Assembly (NCBI GenBank): GCA_023055425.1
Contig: JALGPY010000014.1
Location: 12,236,501 to 12,300,500 of the forward strand
Origin: Linanthus parryae
Lineage: Eukaryota; Streptophyta; Magnoliopsida; Ericales; Polemoniaceae
DNA: 64,000 bases
Direction: 5' to 3'
The position numbers and the translations under genes are program-made. Below are positions 23,254 to 33,755 of the stretch, one piece after another; the stretch's first letter is position 1; each line of letters begins with the position of its first letter. The notes under the pieces are model-generated. The model ran no database searches. It worked only from the letters and a program-made list of their open reading frames with translations, and had not been told where the DNA came from.

Positions 23254-25848
23254 TCACTCGATCATATTGTCGTCGACGTCCATGAAGACGCGACCCTCAT
23301 TCACTTTACCTTCCAGCATTCTCTCAGCTAACTTATCTTCGATAAGCCTAGTTACTGCCCTTCTCATTGCCCTCGCTCCGTACAGAGGATTATACCCTTC
23401 TTCAAGTATTTTCTGCTTAAGATTTTCAGATACTACAAGGCACATCTTCTTTTCCTTGAGCCTTGCATTCACTTCTTCAATCATCCCCTCCAAAATCACT
23501 TCAATCTCCGAGTGCCCTAGCTTCTTAAACACCACCACTTCATGTATCCGGTTCAAAAACTCCGGCTTGAACACCTTCTTCAGCTCTTCTCCCACTTTCT
23601 CCTTAACACTATCATCAGATGATTCTTCACTTAAATGCCCTCCGACGTTTGAAGTCATGATGATGATCGTGTTCTTGAAGTCAACTGTTTTACCTTTGCC
23701 ATCGGTTAGCCTTCCATCATCCAGAATCTGAAGGAACGCATTATAAACATCAGGGTGAGCCTTTTCAATCTCATCAAAGAGGATCAGATTGTGGGGCCTA
23801 CGCCTGACCGCCTCGGTCAGCTGCCCGCCCTCATCGTGACTGACATAGCCCGGCGGCGACCCAAAAAGCTTCGAAACAGCGTGTCTCTCCATGTACTCAC
23901 TCATATCAAGCCTAACCATTGCTTCTTTGGACCCAAAATACTCAACGGCCAGCAACTTGGCTAATTCTGTCTTCCCCACGCCGGTGGGACCCACGAAAAA
24001 GAAGCTCGCGATCGGACGGTTGGGATTACGTATCCCGACGCTGGCGCGGCGGATTGCGCGGCTGACCGCTCCGACCGCCTCCTCCTGCCCAATGATGTGT
24101 CGACTGAACACTTGTTCCATTTTGAGAAGGCGTGTAGTTTCCTCTTTATTTGCAAGCTTTTCCACCGAGATTCCAGTTATATCAGACATTAGTTCCATGA
24201 TATCAGCCTCGGTCACAATAACCTGCTGTGTCTGTGGTTGGGTTTGGGTTCGCGCTCCAGCTTCGTCTATCAGATCAATTGCCTTGAGGAAACCTTTACT
24301 GAGCCGAGCAGCGGCGACTAACGCAGTGTCAGTGTATCCGACGCTGTGGAAAGCTTCGTAGTTGTGGCGGACTCGTTTCAGTATCTCTATTGTCTCTTCC
24401 AGAGTCGGTTCAGGAACATCGACAAGTGAAAATCTACTCTCCAGTAAAGAGTCCTTTTCAATGTGATACCTGTAATTATCGAAGGTTGTCGCACCAACAC
24501 ACTGTCCAAAAAAAATCAAATATTTGGTCTATCAAGGCGGCAACAACACCTCTAAGTATTATACGTTCGCTCACAGTGCAAATACATGCATTATGAAAAT
24601 TGACGAATAATCCCACACGGTATTAAATCGTGCATGAACGTACATTCATTTTTGATTTTATTGACATTGCGAACCAGCAGTTCAATAACAACGTGATAAC
24701 GTATGTTTGCTGCTTTTCAGTGTGCCGTGTCAACAAAATTGATACTGCGTTGGAGTTGTCTGTCAATTTAGATAATGCATGTATCGGACCGTTAGTGATA
24801 CGTATACAGTTTGGTGGTTATATGTCAAAAGTTCAAATAACTACAGATTATTCGCGAATTGCTATACCTTCAACACTCCTCCAGCAAGAGCCCTTTTCAC
24901 GATGGGTTTGGTGGTATAATCAAGTGTTTCATGCAATCCATCCATGAATAATATAATTTCACCGTTACTAGCTTTTACCTCGTCGAAAATGTTCATCAAA
25001 GATTTCTGAAATTCTGTGTTACTTTCTGTTCCTGCTTTAAGTTCAACCAGGTCTACAGAATATACCTACATACATATATATAAAAAGAAAAAAACGTTAA
25101 AAATTACAAAATAGATACATGTTAAGAGCATCTCCACTAGCACTAACTAAAACTAATTTATAGTATGAAGAAAATCATACATCTTTATTTTAAATTAAAT
25201 ATTGTAAAATTTTAGTAAGCGCTCTAATATTATTGTTAGTTAGATGATTAGTAATAACAAGTGACACATTCTCAATATTTTATACCGGATTAAACCAAAA
25301 ATAAAGAAAAAAAAATCTCTATACGGCTCTTTAAATATAGAGAACGGGATAACTTTCTGCTAAAATAAAGAACGGAGTAAAGAGTCTAATGAAGACGGTA
25401 TTTTTCCATCTTATTTATGTTTTAAAGATAACCCTATATAAGTGACCTATTAGAGAGAAAGATTTGTGTTATGTTAAACCTTCTTATTTAGTAGCTTGGG
25501 CGGAGCTACGCCGTTTGATATCCTTTCAGCAAGTCCTTCAGCAATCAGTGTTTTACCGACGCCGGGATAATCAGCAACCAAGCAGGCATTGTTCTTCTCT
25601 TTCTTGCACAGAATCTGCACGACGCGGTCTATCGGTCTCTGCCGCCCGATCACAGCATCTGTTTTCCCCTGAGTTACAAAACAGAGCAAACATTGAAACC
25701 TACAAGAAAAAGATTCATGATTCTAGTCTAGTAAATACAAGAAGAAAAGGGATTTACGAGGTACTACCTCTGATGCGGCTTTGGTTAAATCAGTTCCGTA
25801 CTTGTCAAGTACCACAGTTTCGAGAGGAGGAGGAGGTTGCTTTTCCAT
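23254..25848 (-). CDS. Clp copy 1: compact ClpC-like AAA+ ATPase, 4 exons, about 571 aa
   Basis: Exons (minus) are 25848-25768, 25668-25480, 25065-24868 and 24501-23254, with GT-AG phase-0 introns and 27, 63, 66 and 415 codons. The protein starts [18 protein letters not shown], aligning with the ClpC linker just before D1, so the N-domain and transit peptide are absent. D1 is eroded: the P-loop is ADYPGVGKT with an extra residue, and Walker B is ILFMDG where ILFIDE is usual. A short deletion leaves [11 protein letters not shown] where about ten more residues are normal. D2 is complete: GPTGVGKT (327-334), ILFDE (396-400), sensor 1 MTSN, arginine finger PEFLNR (R474) and sensor 2 GARAMRR. There is no UVR linker and no IGF ClpP loop. 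A cytosolic unfoldase/chaperone-like ATPase is inferred. It is divergently arranged with copy 2. Confidence 0.85.
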
Positions 25849-26669
25849 TGAGCTTAGCCTGCAAATAATAAAACGTATACTTCTAGGGCACGGTTCCTCA
25901 AAAAAAGATTCTAGGGGTACGAGGTTATTTAAAGACAGGAGATTAATTCCGGCTTGACTTCTAGTCCTAACAGTTAGGGTCACCTTTTACTCAAGCCCAT
26001 ACCACTATGTCCAAACTCTTTTTTTCAATTTGATTTTTATCATTATTTACTTGGGCACTTTGACCCGGTGATTTAGATAGCAAAATGAAGCGATTTTTTG
26101 TTAATTTTTTCATGGTGTTGTAGAGTAAAAATTGCTCTATAACACGGTGGAAAACTGATCAAAAGATCGCATCTTTTTGCTATCAAAATCACGCGGTCAA
26201 AGGGATCAAGATACGAGTCAAAAAGTCATGATGGAGAGGAAGAGATGGGACGGATGGTAAGCTGTTTAGTAGAAGTGCAACTTGGACGGGTTGAACCCGA
26301 CCAACCCGAACCCAGTCCGGACTAAAGTCGGATTTGGGTACATGTTTTGAGTAATTTGGACGGGGTCGGGCACATGTTTTGAGTAATTCTTGATATATAG
26401 CATATTTATCAATTATTTATTGTTTTTATATTAATTATTAGTGATATTTCTAATTATATTTATGTTCCAACCCGATAGAACTCGGAGTAGTCTTGGACAA
26501 GGGTGTCAACCACCCCAGCCCAGCCCGCCCGAGTTGCAGTCTTACTGTTTAGCGAAGGTGAAGTAAAAGGTGATAGTAACTTATAGGACTAGAGGGCAAG
26601 TATCAAATTCCATAGGTCTCTATTAATACCCTCAGCACCCCCGCGTAGGGTTTTGCGTCGAGAACCTCA
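25849..26669. promoter_or_regulatory. Shared divergent promoter region between Clp copies 1 and 2
   Basis: The two start codons face apart with 821 bp between them. A TTAAATAA box (minus, about 25924-25932) lies about 80 bp before the copy 1 ATG. TATTAATA (26621-26628) lies about 45 bp before the copy 2 ATG. A foldback MITE occupies 26000-26265. A GGGTTCGGG...CCCGAC-rich stretch follows at about 26290-26360. No clear heat-shock element array was recognised by eye. Confidence 0.5.
26000..26265. mobile_element. Foldback MITE, family member 3, in the divergent promoter
   Basis: CTTTGACCCGGTGATTTAG...ATAGCAAA pairs with TTTTGCTATC...CACGCGGTCAAAG. The centre ATGGTGTTGTAGAGTAAAA matches the 20072-20335 element closely. 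The outer ends are approximate. Confidence 0.7.
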
Positions 26670-29600
26670 ATGGAAAATCTTCCTTTCCACACTCTGTCAC
26701 TTGACCTGTACGTAACTGATTTAACCACCAAAGTGGCAACAAAGGTACTTTGGGTTTTCAATGTTTGCTGTTTCAATGTTTACCTACCTCGTACTCAAAT
26801 AGTTTCAATGTCGAATGTTGTCAAACACAGGGCGAAACAGATGGTGTGATCGGGCCGCAAAAAGAGATTGAACGCGTGATGCAGATTCTGTGCAAGAAGA
26901 AGAAAAACAATGCTTGCCTACTTGGTGATACCGGATTCGGTAAAAAACTTGTTGCTCAAGAGCTTGCTCAAAGGATATCCAAGGGCTTGGTTCCTCAGAA
27001 GCTGCTAAACAAGAAGGTTAGATAATAACATTCCATAACGTCATGCAGAACTTTGCAATACTATGTTGAACATTCGAGCTTTATGGACCTTAGTGTGATA
27101 CATGTAGTATGAAAATTGACCCGAAAGCTATGGCATCGCGTTACAAATTTCTGACTATTGTTTTTGGAATTTTTAACAATATTTTGGACATTACTGTCAA
27201 TATGCATGTATGGCAGTGTCAGCATGACCCAAACTGCAAACCCCTACAACGAGCAGGGTTAGATGCAGGGGCGGACCCATGTAGGGGCAAGGGGGGTAGT
27301 TGCCCCTCTGAATGTATGGCAGTGTCAGCATGACCCAAACTGCAAACTCCTGCAAATAGCAGGGTTAGATGCAGGGGCGGACTCATGTAGGGGCAAGGGT
27401 GGCAGTTGCCCCTCTGAAATTTGAAAATTGCTACTATTACCCCTAGTTTTATAGATTTTTATGACTAAACCGAAAGGAATATAGAATTTTGCCTCCCCCT
27501 CCTAAAATTTCAAACTGCCAGTTGCCCAAGTGGTTAGTTGTTATAGATGGCAAATCCCTCTACCTAGGTTCTAGGTTCGATTCTCTTCCCAATCAATGAT
27601 TTTTTTCATTCCATTTTTTTGCCAATTTACCATTTACTATTAAAAACTCATTGTCTCCTCAAAATACAAAGAACAAATTGTGACTTGTGAGTATTGTGTT
27701 AATTATTAATTTGATGTTTGTTTGTATAATTGCTTATGAAATATGACAACTGTTGACTTTGGCTTTTGACTTCGCAAATCTTGTCCCGGCTGACTTGATT
27801 TACTGGCTCCGTCACGAGTAAGATGTCAGATGAAAATTGACATTATAACCGACAGCGCTTACATCACGCCCCCAAAGTTTATGACGGGTGTTAATAATGT
27901 TTTGAAGTTTTCAACAATATTTTGGATATCAATGTCAGCGTGTCAAAAAGAGTGGAACGCGATGTCAGCACAAGTCAATACGGCATGTATTGCAATGACA
28001 ACAGAGCTAAAGTGCAAATAAGTTAGAAACCACAATTCTATTATGTCTGTTTCATAATTCTAATGTTAATAAAACATTTTTTTATACACAAGTTTTATGC
28101 GATGTCAGCAGTATTGCATTTATCACATTAATCACAGTGTCAGCAAACCAGAGCTACAAAGTATCTTTTATGTTAAATAAAACATTATTTATTCATATAT
28201 GTATATGCAGATATATTCCGTAGATATGGAGCGACTTAAAGCTGGTACAACATATTACTCAGAATTTAAGGAAAGGTTGTCGATCATTGTCGATGAAGTA
28301 AAAGCCAGTAACGGCGAAATAATATTGTTCATTGATGAATTGCATGAAGCACTTGATGATGATGCTCCCAACCACCTGAAACCAGCTCTTGTCAGAGGCG
28401 AACTTCAGGTACAATCTATAAATATACTTTTTCTGTTCAGCAAAGACATTCTATATTTTATTTTTGATCAGTGCCAAAATGATTGTTCACTTATATTGTT
28501 AATGTTGAAAATGTTGGGTTTTGTCTCGAATTCCGCAAGACGAATCGGTGTACCCGATGCGTCTGATTTGTCCTCTGAGGAGGTGATCTCTGAGGAGGTG
28601 ATCTCCTCTGAGGAGGTGATCTCTGAGGAGGTGATGGCTAGGGCTTGGTGGGCTTTTCCACCTCCTCTATATGAGTATAAATAGAGGTGCTAGCTATTGT
28701 TTCTAATGGAGTCGAGTTGAGAGAGATTGGTGAGAAATATCTTTGAGCGGATGTGTGAGGTTAGGGTTTCATGGTTGTAGGCCATGAGGATGAGAGTACC
28801 GCGTCGACGTAGTCCGCGGATTGAGCCGTCTCTCCCCTACGATGTATTCCCTCATTGATATAGTGAAATTCTCCTCCTCCCGTGGATGTAGGCGGTTTGG
28901 CCGAACCACGTTAAATTCTTGTGTGTCGTTTTTCTTCTCCTATATGGCGTGTGTTGAGTGTGTGATCGTGTTGGGTATTTTTTGCTTCCGTTGCGGCGGG
29001 AATTCGACGAATAATTCCCCAACAAGTGGTATCAGAGCCTGGTTCACGATCCGGGTGGAGCACGCAGGTGAAAGGACGAAGAAGAAAACAAGAAAAGAAT
29101 TGAAAAAAAAAGTGTTGATGACGCGATCGAGTGGTCCAGATTTGTTTGGGTGTTCTGAGCTGCCTGTAAGTCCGATTGGGCTCGAACAGGAGGCGATTCC
29201 TAGGTTTTTGGACGTTCCCGACGCGATGGCGGGGTCAGATTCTGCAAATTGTCGCTGGATTTTGCAGAATGCTGACGGGGCAGCGTGCTGACGGGAATCC
29301 AACGGTCCGAACTTGTTCGGGTAGTTATGACGTGCCTGTAGATCGGATTTGGATGAGTCAGGAGTCTAACCCTATGTTTTTGGACATTGCGGATTCATCG
29401 GTACGGTCAGAATTTTGAGATTCTGGGTGGATTGATAAGATCGGCATCAATCGATATCGATAGTAAGATCGAAGACGATGGGATGCGATCCGGGTCAATC
29501 AAGTTCAAGTCCAATCAGGTGGGGTCAATTAGAGGCGTTTTCCTAATTGAACGTTCGATTGGCAACCTATGCAGGCTTGGGAGTGTGTTGACAGGTGGAG

Positions 29601-32230
29601 CTGCTGTTCAACATAGGCAAGAAGCATAGGCTTTGTGTGATTGTGAGCACGAGACGCAACAGTTGTTGAGGAGTCTGGCTAGAGACGTGGGCAACTATTG
29701 CAAGGAAATTCACAAGAAGCTCCAGGCGCAGAGATTGAGACGGTGGACGCAGTTGACAAGGCCATGGCAGAGGTGGCGTCCTGATATCTCTGTGTGTGTG
29801 GTTCGTGACGATAACTCTTGAGCTACTCGAGGCAAGAAGAGAGGTAAGTCACAGAGGGTACGCAAAGCGGTGGCTTTGCAAGACGTCTTGGTGAAGGCGT
29901 ATGGTCGAACATGAGAAGCAATAGGGCATGGAGAAGCACTCAGGGCTGGCGTGGAGATACACGTGGTTGACGTGTGAGGACGCTGAAGCATGGAAATAGT
30001 GCAGGCTATGCAGCAGTTGCAGGTTGTTCGAGACGGTGCTCAAGTGACGAGAACGATGATGAAGAAAACTACTGCAGTAGTGAAGAGGAAGGGAGTCTCG
30101 TCTGCACTTGACGTGGTAGAGAACTCTCCAGTGATGAGCTAGCTGGTGGAGAGATGGAGCCACACTACTCCCCAAAGTGTCATGCTTTGGGACGCACCCG
30201 TGTCGGGGGTGCGAGGCGTGCCCTAGGAGGGGGTGCAGAGCATCTCGGTAGAGGTGCGATGGCGGTCCATGCAGTTGGAGCATGGCGGATGCGGCGGAGT
30301 TGACATCAACAACGGAGTTGGCTGAGGAATTTGCTAGGCGCTTGCAGAATTCAAGCCAAGGTGGAGTTTGTTGGGTTTTGTCTCGAATTCCGCAAGACGA
30401 ATCGGTGTACCCGATGCGTCTGATTTGTCCTCTGAGGAGGTGATCTCTGAGGAGGTGATCTCCTCTGAGGAGGTGATCTCTGAGGAGGTGATGGCTAGGG
30501 CTTGGTGGGCTTTTCCACCTCCTCTATATGAGTATAAATAGAGGTGCTAGCTATTGTTTCTAATGGAGTCGAGTTGAGAGAGATTGGTGAGAAATATCTT
30601 TGAGCGGATGTGTGAGGTTAGGGTTTCATGGTTGTAGGCCATGAGGATGAGAGTACCGCGTCGACGTAGTCCGCGGATTGAGCCGTCTCTCCCCTACGAT
30701 GTATTCCCTCATTGATATAGTGAAATTCTCCTCCTCCCGTGGATGTAGGCGGTTTGGCCGAACCACGTTAAATTCTTGTGTGTCGTTTTTCTTCTCCTAT
30801 ATGGCGTGTGTTGATTGTGTGATCGTGTGGGTATTTTTTGCTTCCGTTGCGGCGGGGATTCGGGTCGACGAATAATTCCCCAACAGAAAATAGAATGAAG
30901 TTTCAATACTATTCATTCATATTCAACCCTCATATCTGATTGTTTCGGGCAGTGTATCGGTGCGACAACCTTGGATAAATTTTTGGATTTCACTGACGAG
31001 GATCCTGCACTTCGAAAGACATTTTCAACCGTCGACATTCCTGAACCGAACGTGGAAGAGACGGTAGAGATACTAAAAGGCGTGCGCAGCAAGTATGAAG
31101 CTTTCCACGGCGTCAAGTACACCGACGCTGCGCTATTCGCCGCCGCGCACCTCTCGAAACTACATATCAACGATGGGTCCCTTCCAGATAATGCCATTGA
31201 TTTGATCGACGAAGCTGGAGCGCGAACCCAACTAGTCTTTCTAAATACGCCGCAATGCGACGGCACCACCACGCCGCCTCTTGTGACCGAGTCTGAAATC
31301 CAGAAACAAGTTTGTAACATAACTGGGGTTTCGGTGGAAAAGGTTACAAACCAAGACGAGTCAACTCGGCTACTTAGAATGGAAGAAGTGTTCGGTCGAC
31401 ATATCATTGGACAGGAGGCGGCGGTGGGGGCGGTCAGCCGTGCGATCCGCCGCGCCAGCGTCGGGATACGGAATCCCAACCGTCCGATCGCGAGCTTCTT
31501 TTTTGTGGGTCCCACAGGGGTAGGGAAAACAGAATTAGCCAAGTTGCTAGCCACTGAATACTTTGGATCCAAAGAAGCAATGGTGAGGGTTGACATGAGT
31601 GAGTACATGGAGAGCCACACTGTTGCGAAGCTATTCGGTTCGCCGCCCGGGTACGTTGGATACGAGGAGGGCGGGCAGCTGACGGAGGCGGTTCGGCGTA
31701 AGCCTCACAATATGATCCTCTTTGATGAGATTGAAAAGGCTCACCATGATGTTTATAACGCGTTTCTTCAGATTCTGGATGATGGGAGGTTGACCGATGG
31801 CAAAGGTAAGACAGTTGACTTCAAGAACACGATCATCATCATGACTTCAAACGTCGGAGGGCATTTAACTGAGCAATCAAAGGTGGGAGAAGAGCTGAAG
31901 AAGGTGTTCAAGCCGGAGTTTTTGAACCGGATAGATGAAGTGATTGTGTTCAAGAGGCTTGGGAAGTCGGAGATGAAGGTGATTTTGAAGGGAATGCTTG
32001 AAGAAGTGAATGAAAGGCTCAAGGAAAAGAAGATGCGCCTTGTGGTATCGGAAAATCTCAAGGAGAAGATACTTGAAGAAGGGTATAATCCTCTGTACGG
32101 AGCGAGAGCAATGAAGAGAGCGATAACAAGGGTTATTGAGGACAAATTGGCTGAGAAAATCCTGAAAGGTGAAGTGAAAGAGGGATATATCTTCCTGGAC
32201 GTCGACGATATCTTGTCATTTAAATGTTGA
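26670..32230 (+). CDS. Clp copy 2: compact ClpC-like AAA+ ATPase, 4 exons, about 578 aa
   Basis: Exons 26670-26744, 26831-27016, 28211-28408 and 30953-32230 (25, 62, 66 and 425 codons) join in phase 0 at GT-AG sites. The protein starts [17 protein letters not shown], a diverged form of the pre-D1 linker. The D1 P-loop is GDTGFGKK, losing the Thr after the Lys. D1 Walker B ILFIDE is kept, but the RRF arginine-finger pair is KTF. D2 has GPTGVGKT (339-346), ILFDE, pore loop GYVGY, PEFLNR and GARAMKR. The C-terminus is [11 protein letters not shown]-domain, UVR linker and IGF loop are absent. Intron 2 holds a hAT-like element and intron 3 a 2.4-kb LTR element, yet all splice sites and frames stay open. 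Expression is not known. Confidence 0.83.
27207..27418. repeat. Tandem duplication, 2 x 106 bp, in intron 2 of Clp copy 2
   Basis: TGTATGGCAGTGTCAGC begins both copies (27207 and 27313). The repeat includes the left terminus of the hAT-like element, so that terminus occurs twice. Confidence 0.85.
27372..27817. mobile_element. Non-autonomous hAT-like element in intron 2 of Clp copy 2
   Basis: The left end CAGGGGCGGAC (duplicated at 27266) is typical of plant hAT elements. The right end TGGCTCCGTCACGA is a partial inverse. Flanking 8-mers GTTAGATG (27364-27371) and GTAAGATG (27818-27825) match at seven of eight bases, as expected for an old 8-bp duplication. No transposase. At about 27515-27585 the interior has a tRNA-like pair, GCCCAAGTGG and GGTTCGATTC, resembling pol III A and B boxes, perhaps a SINE relic. 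Confidence 0.55.
28512..30885 (+). mobile_element. Small non-autonomous LTR retrotransposon in intron 3 of Clp copy 2
   Basis: The LTRs are 28512-29024 (513 bp) and 30369-30885 (517 bp), beginning TGTTGGGTTTTG and ending TTCCCCAACA. They differ at only a few positions. The target duplication is GAAAA (28507-28511 and 30886-30890). The primer-binding site TGGTATCAGAGCC (29027-29039) matches initiator-Met tRNA. The 1.34-kb interior has no gag or pol domain, so it depends on another element's proteins. The LTRs contain reiterated GAGGAGGTGATCTC units, a TATA-like TATGAGTATAAATAG and the GTGGATGTAGG...CGAACCACGT motif shared with other copia LTRs here. It has the same sense as the host gene. Confidence 0.9.
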
Positions 32231-32339
32231 AGTTGTAGGAATTTTTACAGGATTTTTCAAATTTTGAGGTTTCCCTGATTTTGTTTCAAGGGAAAAAAGA
32301 TGCCATATATATATTATTAGCTAAATCCTATGTGAATCG

Positions 32340-32760
32340 GAGATAATCTGAATTATATGGTTTCGTTCAGGATAAATTACAAAAAAAGTTATTAATTGTC
32401 CGATTGAAGAGATCTCAAAAATGGGGTTTTAACAGTTTTAAGATATTTCCCTTGGACTGTCTCCAATACGTTTCAGGATATTTCTGATGTTTTTAGCCGG
32501 GAGGTGAAGCAAGCAAAGAACATCCTGATGTCGTTAACACGTTTCTTCAGATTTTGGGATGAAGGCGAGGCCAACAGATAACAAAAGTAGGACTGTGGAC
32601 TTCAAGAGACAATCATGGATATTTCTTATCTCAGAAAATCTGAAGGAAAGAAGAAAATACAGCCTTGTTATTTCCGAAAATCTGAAGGAGAAAAGAAACA
32701 CATCCTTGTTGTCTTGTCTGAGAAAATCTGAAGGAGAAGCTACTTGAAGAAGGTCTTATC
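32340..32760 (+). pseudogene. Decayed Clp D2 fragment downstream of copy 2
   Basis: Scattered matches to the D2 coding sequence are visible: CATCCTGATGTCGTTAACAC and CGTTTCTTCAGATTTTGGGA (the [12 protein letters not shown] region), GACTGTGGACTTCAAGAGA (RTVDFKN) and three repeats of TCTGAGAAAATCTGAAGG-like sequence (SENLKE). It has many frameshifts. A similar fragment follows copy 3, so it was probably part of the duplicated unit. Confidence 0.65.
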
Positions 32761-32959
32761 ATGTTATTGAACCCTACCCATTGGGTCAGGGTCAGGTTTG
32801 GGTCTCACCCGGCCCATTGACAGGCCTACTACCCAACATTAAGTCAAAATATTATAAAGAAAACCAATCGAAGATTGTCGACTAACCAGGGTTGGCCCAG
32901 AGACAATTTGAGAACCAAAAATAAGCACACAATTCCACCTCTGACAAAGTTAAACAAAC

Positions 32960-33080
32960 TAATTAACCATTACATTTTCACGGATGATAGTCAGTCTCAT
33001 ACAACCAAGCCCCTAGCTCGCCTCATTAGCTTTTTTCTGTCAATATATCCCTTTACCATGTGCAGCGCCATACATCAAAG
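32960..33080. repeat. Segmental duplication, copy 1 (left end)
   Basis: This stretch, from ACCATTACATTTTCACGG to the CCATGCCTCC region, recurs at about 60445-60570 with few changes. The match resumes at about 35640 (with 60590) and runs to at least 37090, and the copia C and F gag regions are also alike. The FRS block 33100-35640 is missing from the second copy. Confidence 0.8.
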
Positions 33081-33099
33081 TTGAACCCATGCCTCCAGG

Positions 33100-33755
33100 G
33101 CCTTAACTTGGGGTTGTCTATGGTGCGTCCCCAATTAGGGTTAGTTGTTTTTTTTTTTTTTTTTTTTTTTTTGGGTCCCCGCTATTACATGACAAAAAAA
33201 AAAAGTTACCCGGTATAGCAGGTTACCTAGGCCGGGGATAAAGTTGTTAACCGATTTTCTCGCTTTAGATAACATTGCTAATGTCTGCGCAACAAAAAGA
33301 TAAAAAATGCTATCCTAAATTTAATAAATTACAATAAGTCGACAAAACCACTCCATATTAAGATAATATTATTAAGAACTTAAGTTTCTTGTTAAGAAAT
33401 AACTATTAAATTAACTACAAACCGACCAAAATCACTCTAAACAGACCTAAATCAATCACGCTGGTATTTCATGGACTGATTAGTTGATTGAGACCAAAAG
33501 TATTCCTCTTTAGCATCAAACTCGGATGTCATTTGTTGAGAATCGTTTCCCGGAGCTTCTACTTGTTCGACGGAGTCCACCGGAGGATAGGGGCATGTTG
33601 TGTGGTTGTGTCCCAGCTCCCTGCAATTGCCACACTACCTTCTGTTGTATTTCTTGGGACCTCTATGGCGTTTAGTGTCCGGGGGGTTCGGATTTTTCAC
33701 ATGGGCATAGAGATTTTCTTCCTTATTAATCTTTCCTTGTGTACCCTGAAAAGGT
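33100..33755. other. Non-coding, with a long T-run
   Basis: Contains a run of about 26 T residues near 33148-33172 and an A-run near 33197. No gene recognised before the FRS relic. Confidence 0.5.

Noticed and set aside
23237..24361. Plus-strand frames opposite Clp copy 1, and similar antisense frames over copies 2-5
   Set aside because: Antisense shadows of the strongly conserved D2 exon; they repeat in every Clp copy for that reason.
23254..25848. Assignment of copy 1 as ClpB or organellar ClpC
   Set aside because: ClpB would have a long coiled-coil middle domain. Organellar ClpC would have a transit peptide, N-repeats, a UVR linker and an IGF loop. None is present, so only ClpC-like is claimed and no gene symbol is given.
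27515..27585. Possible tRNA gene
   Set aside because: A- and B-box-like words are present but no cloverleaf with paired acceptor stem could be drawn; at most a SINE relic.
29176..30283. Several frames within the 28512-30885 LTR element
   Set aside because: No gag, protease, integrase or RT motif was found, and frames overlap on opposite strands.
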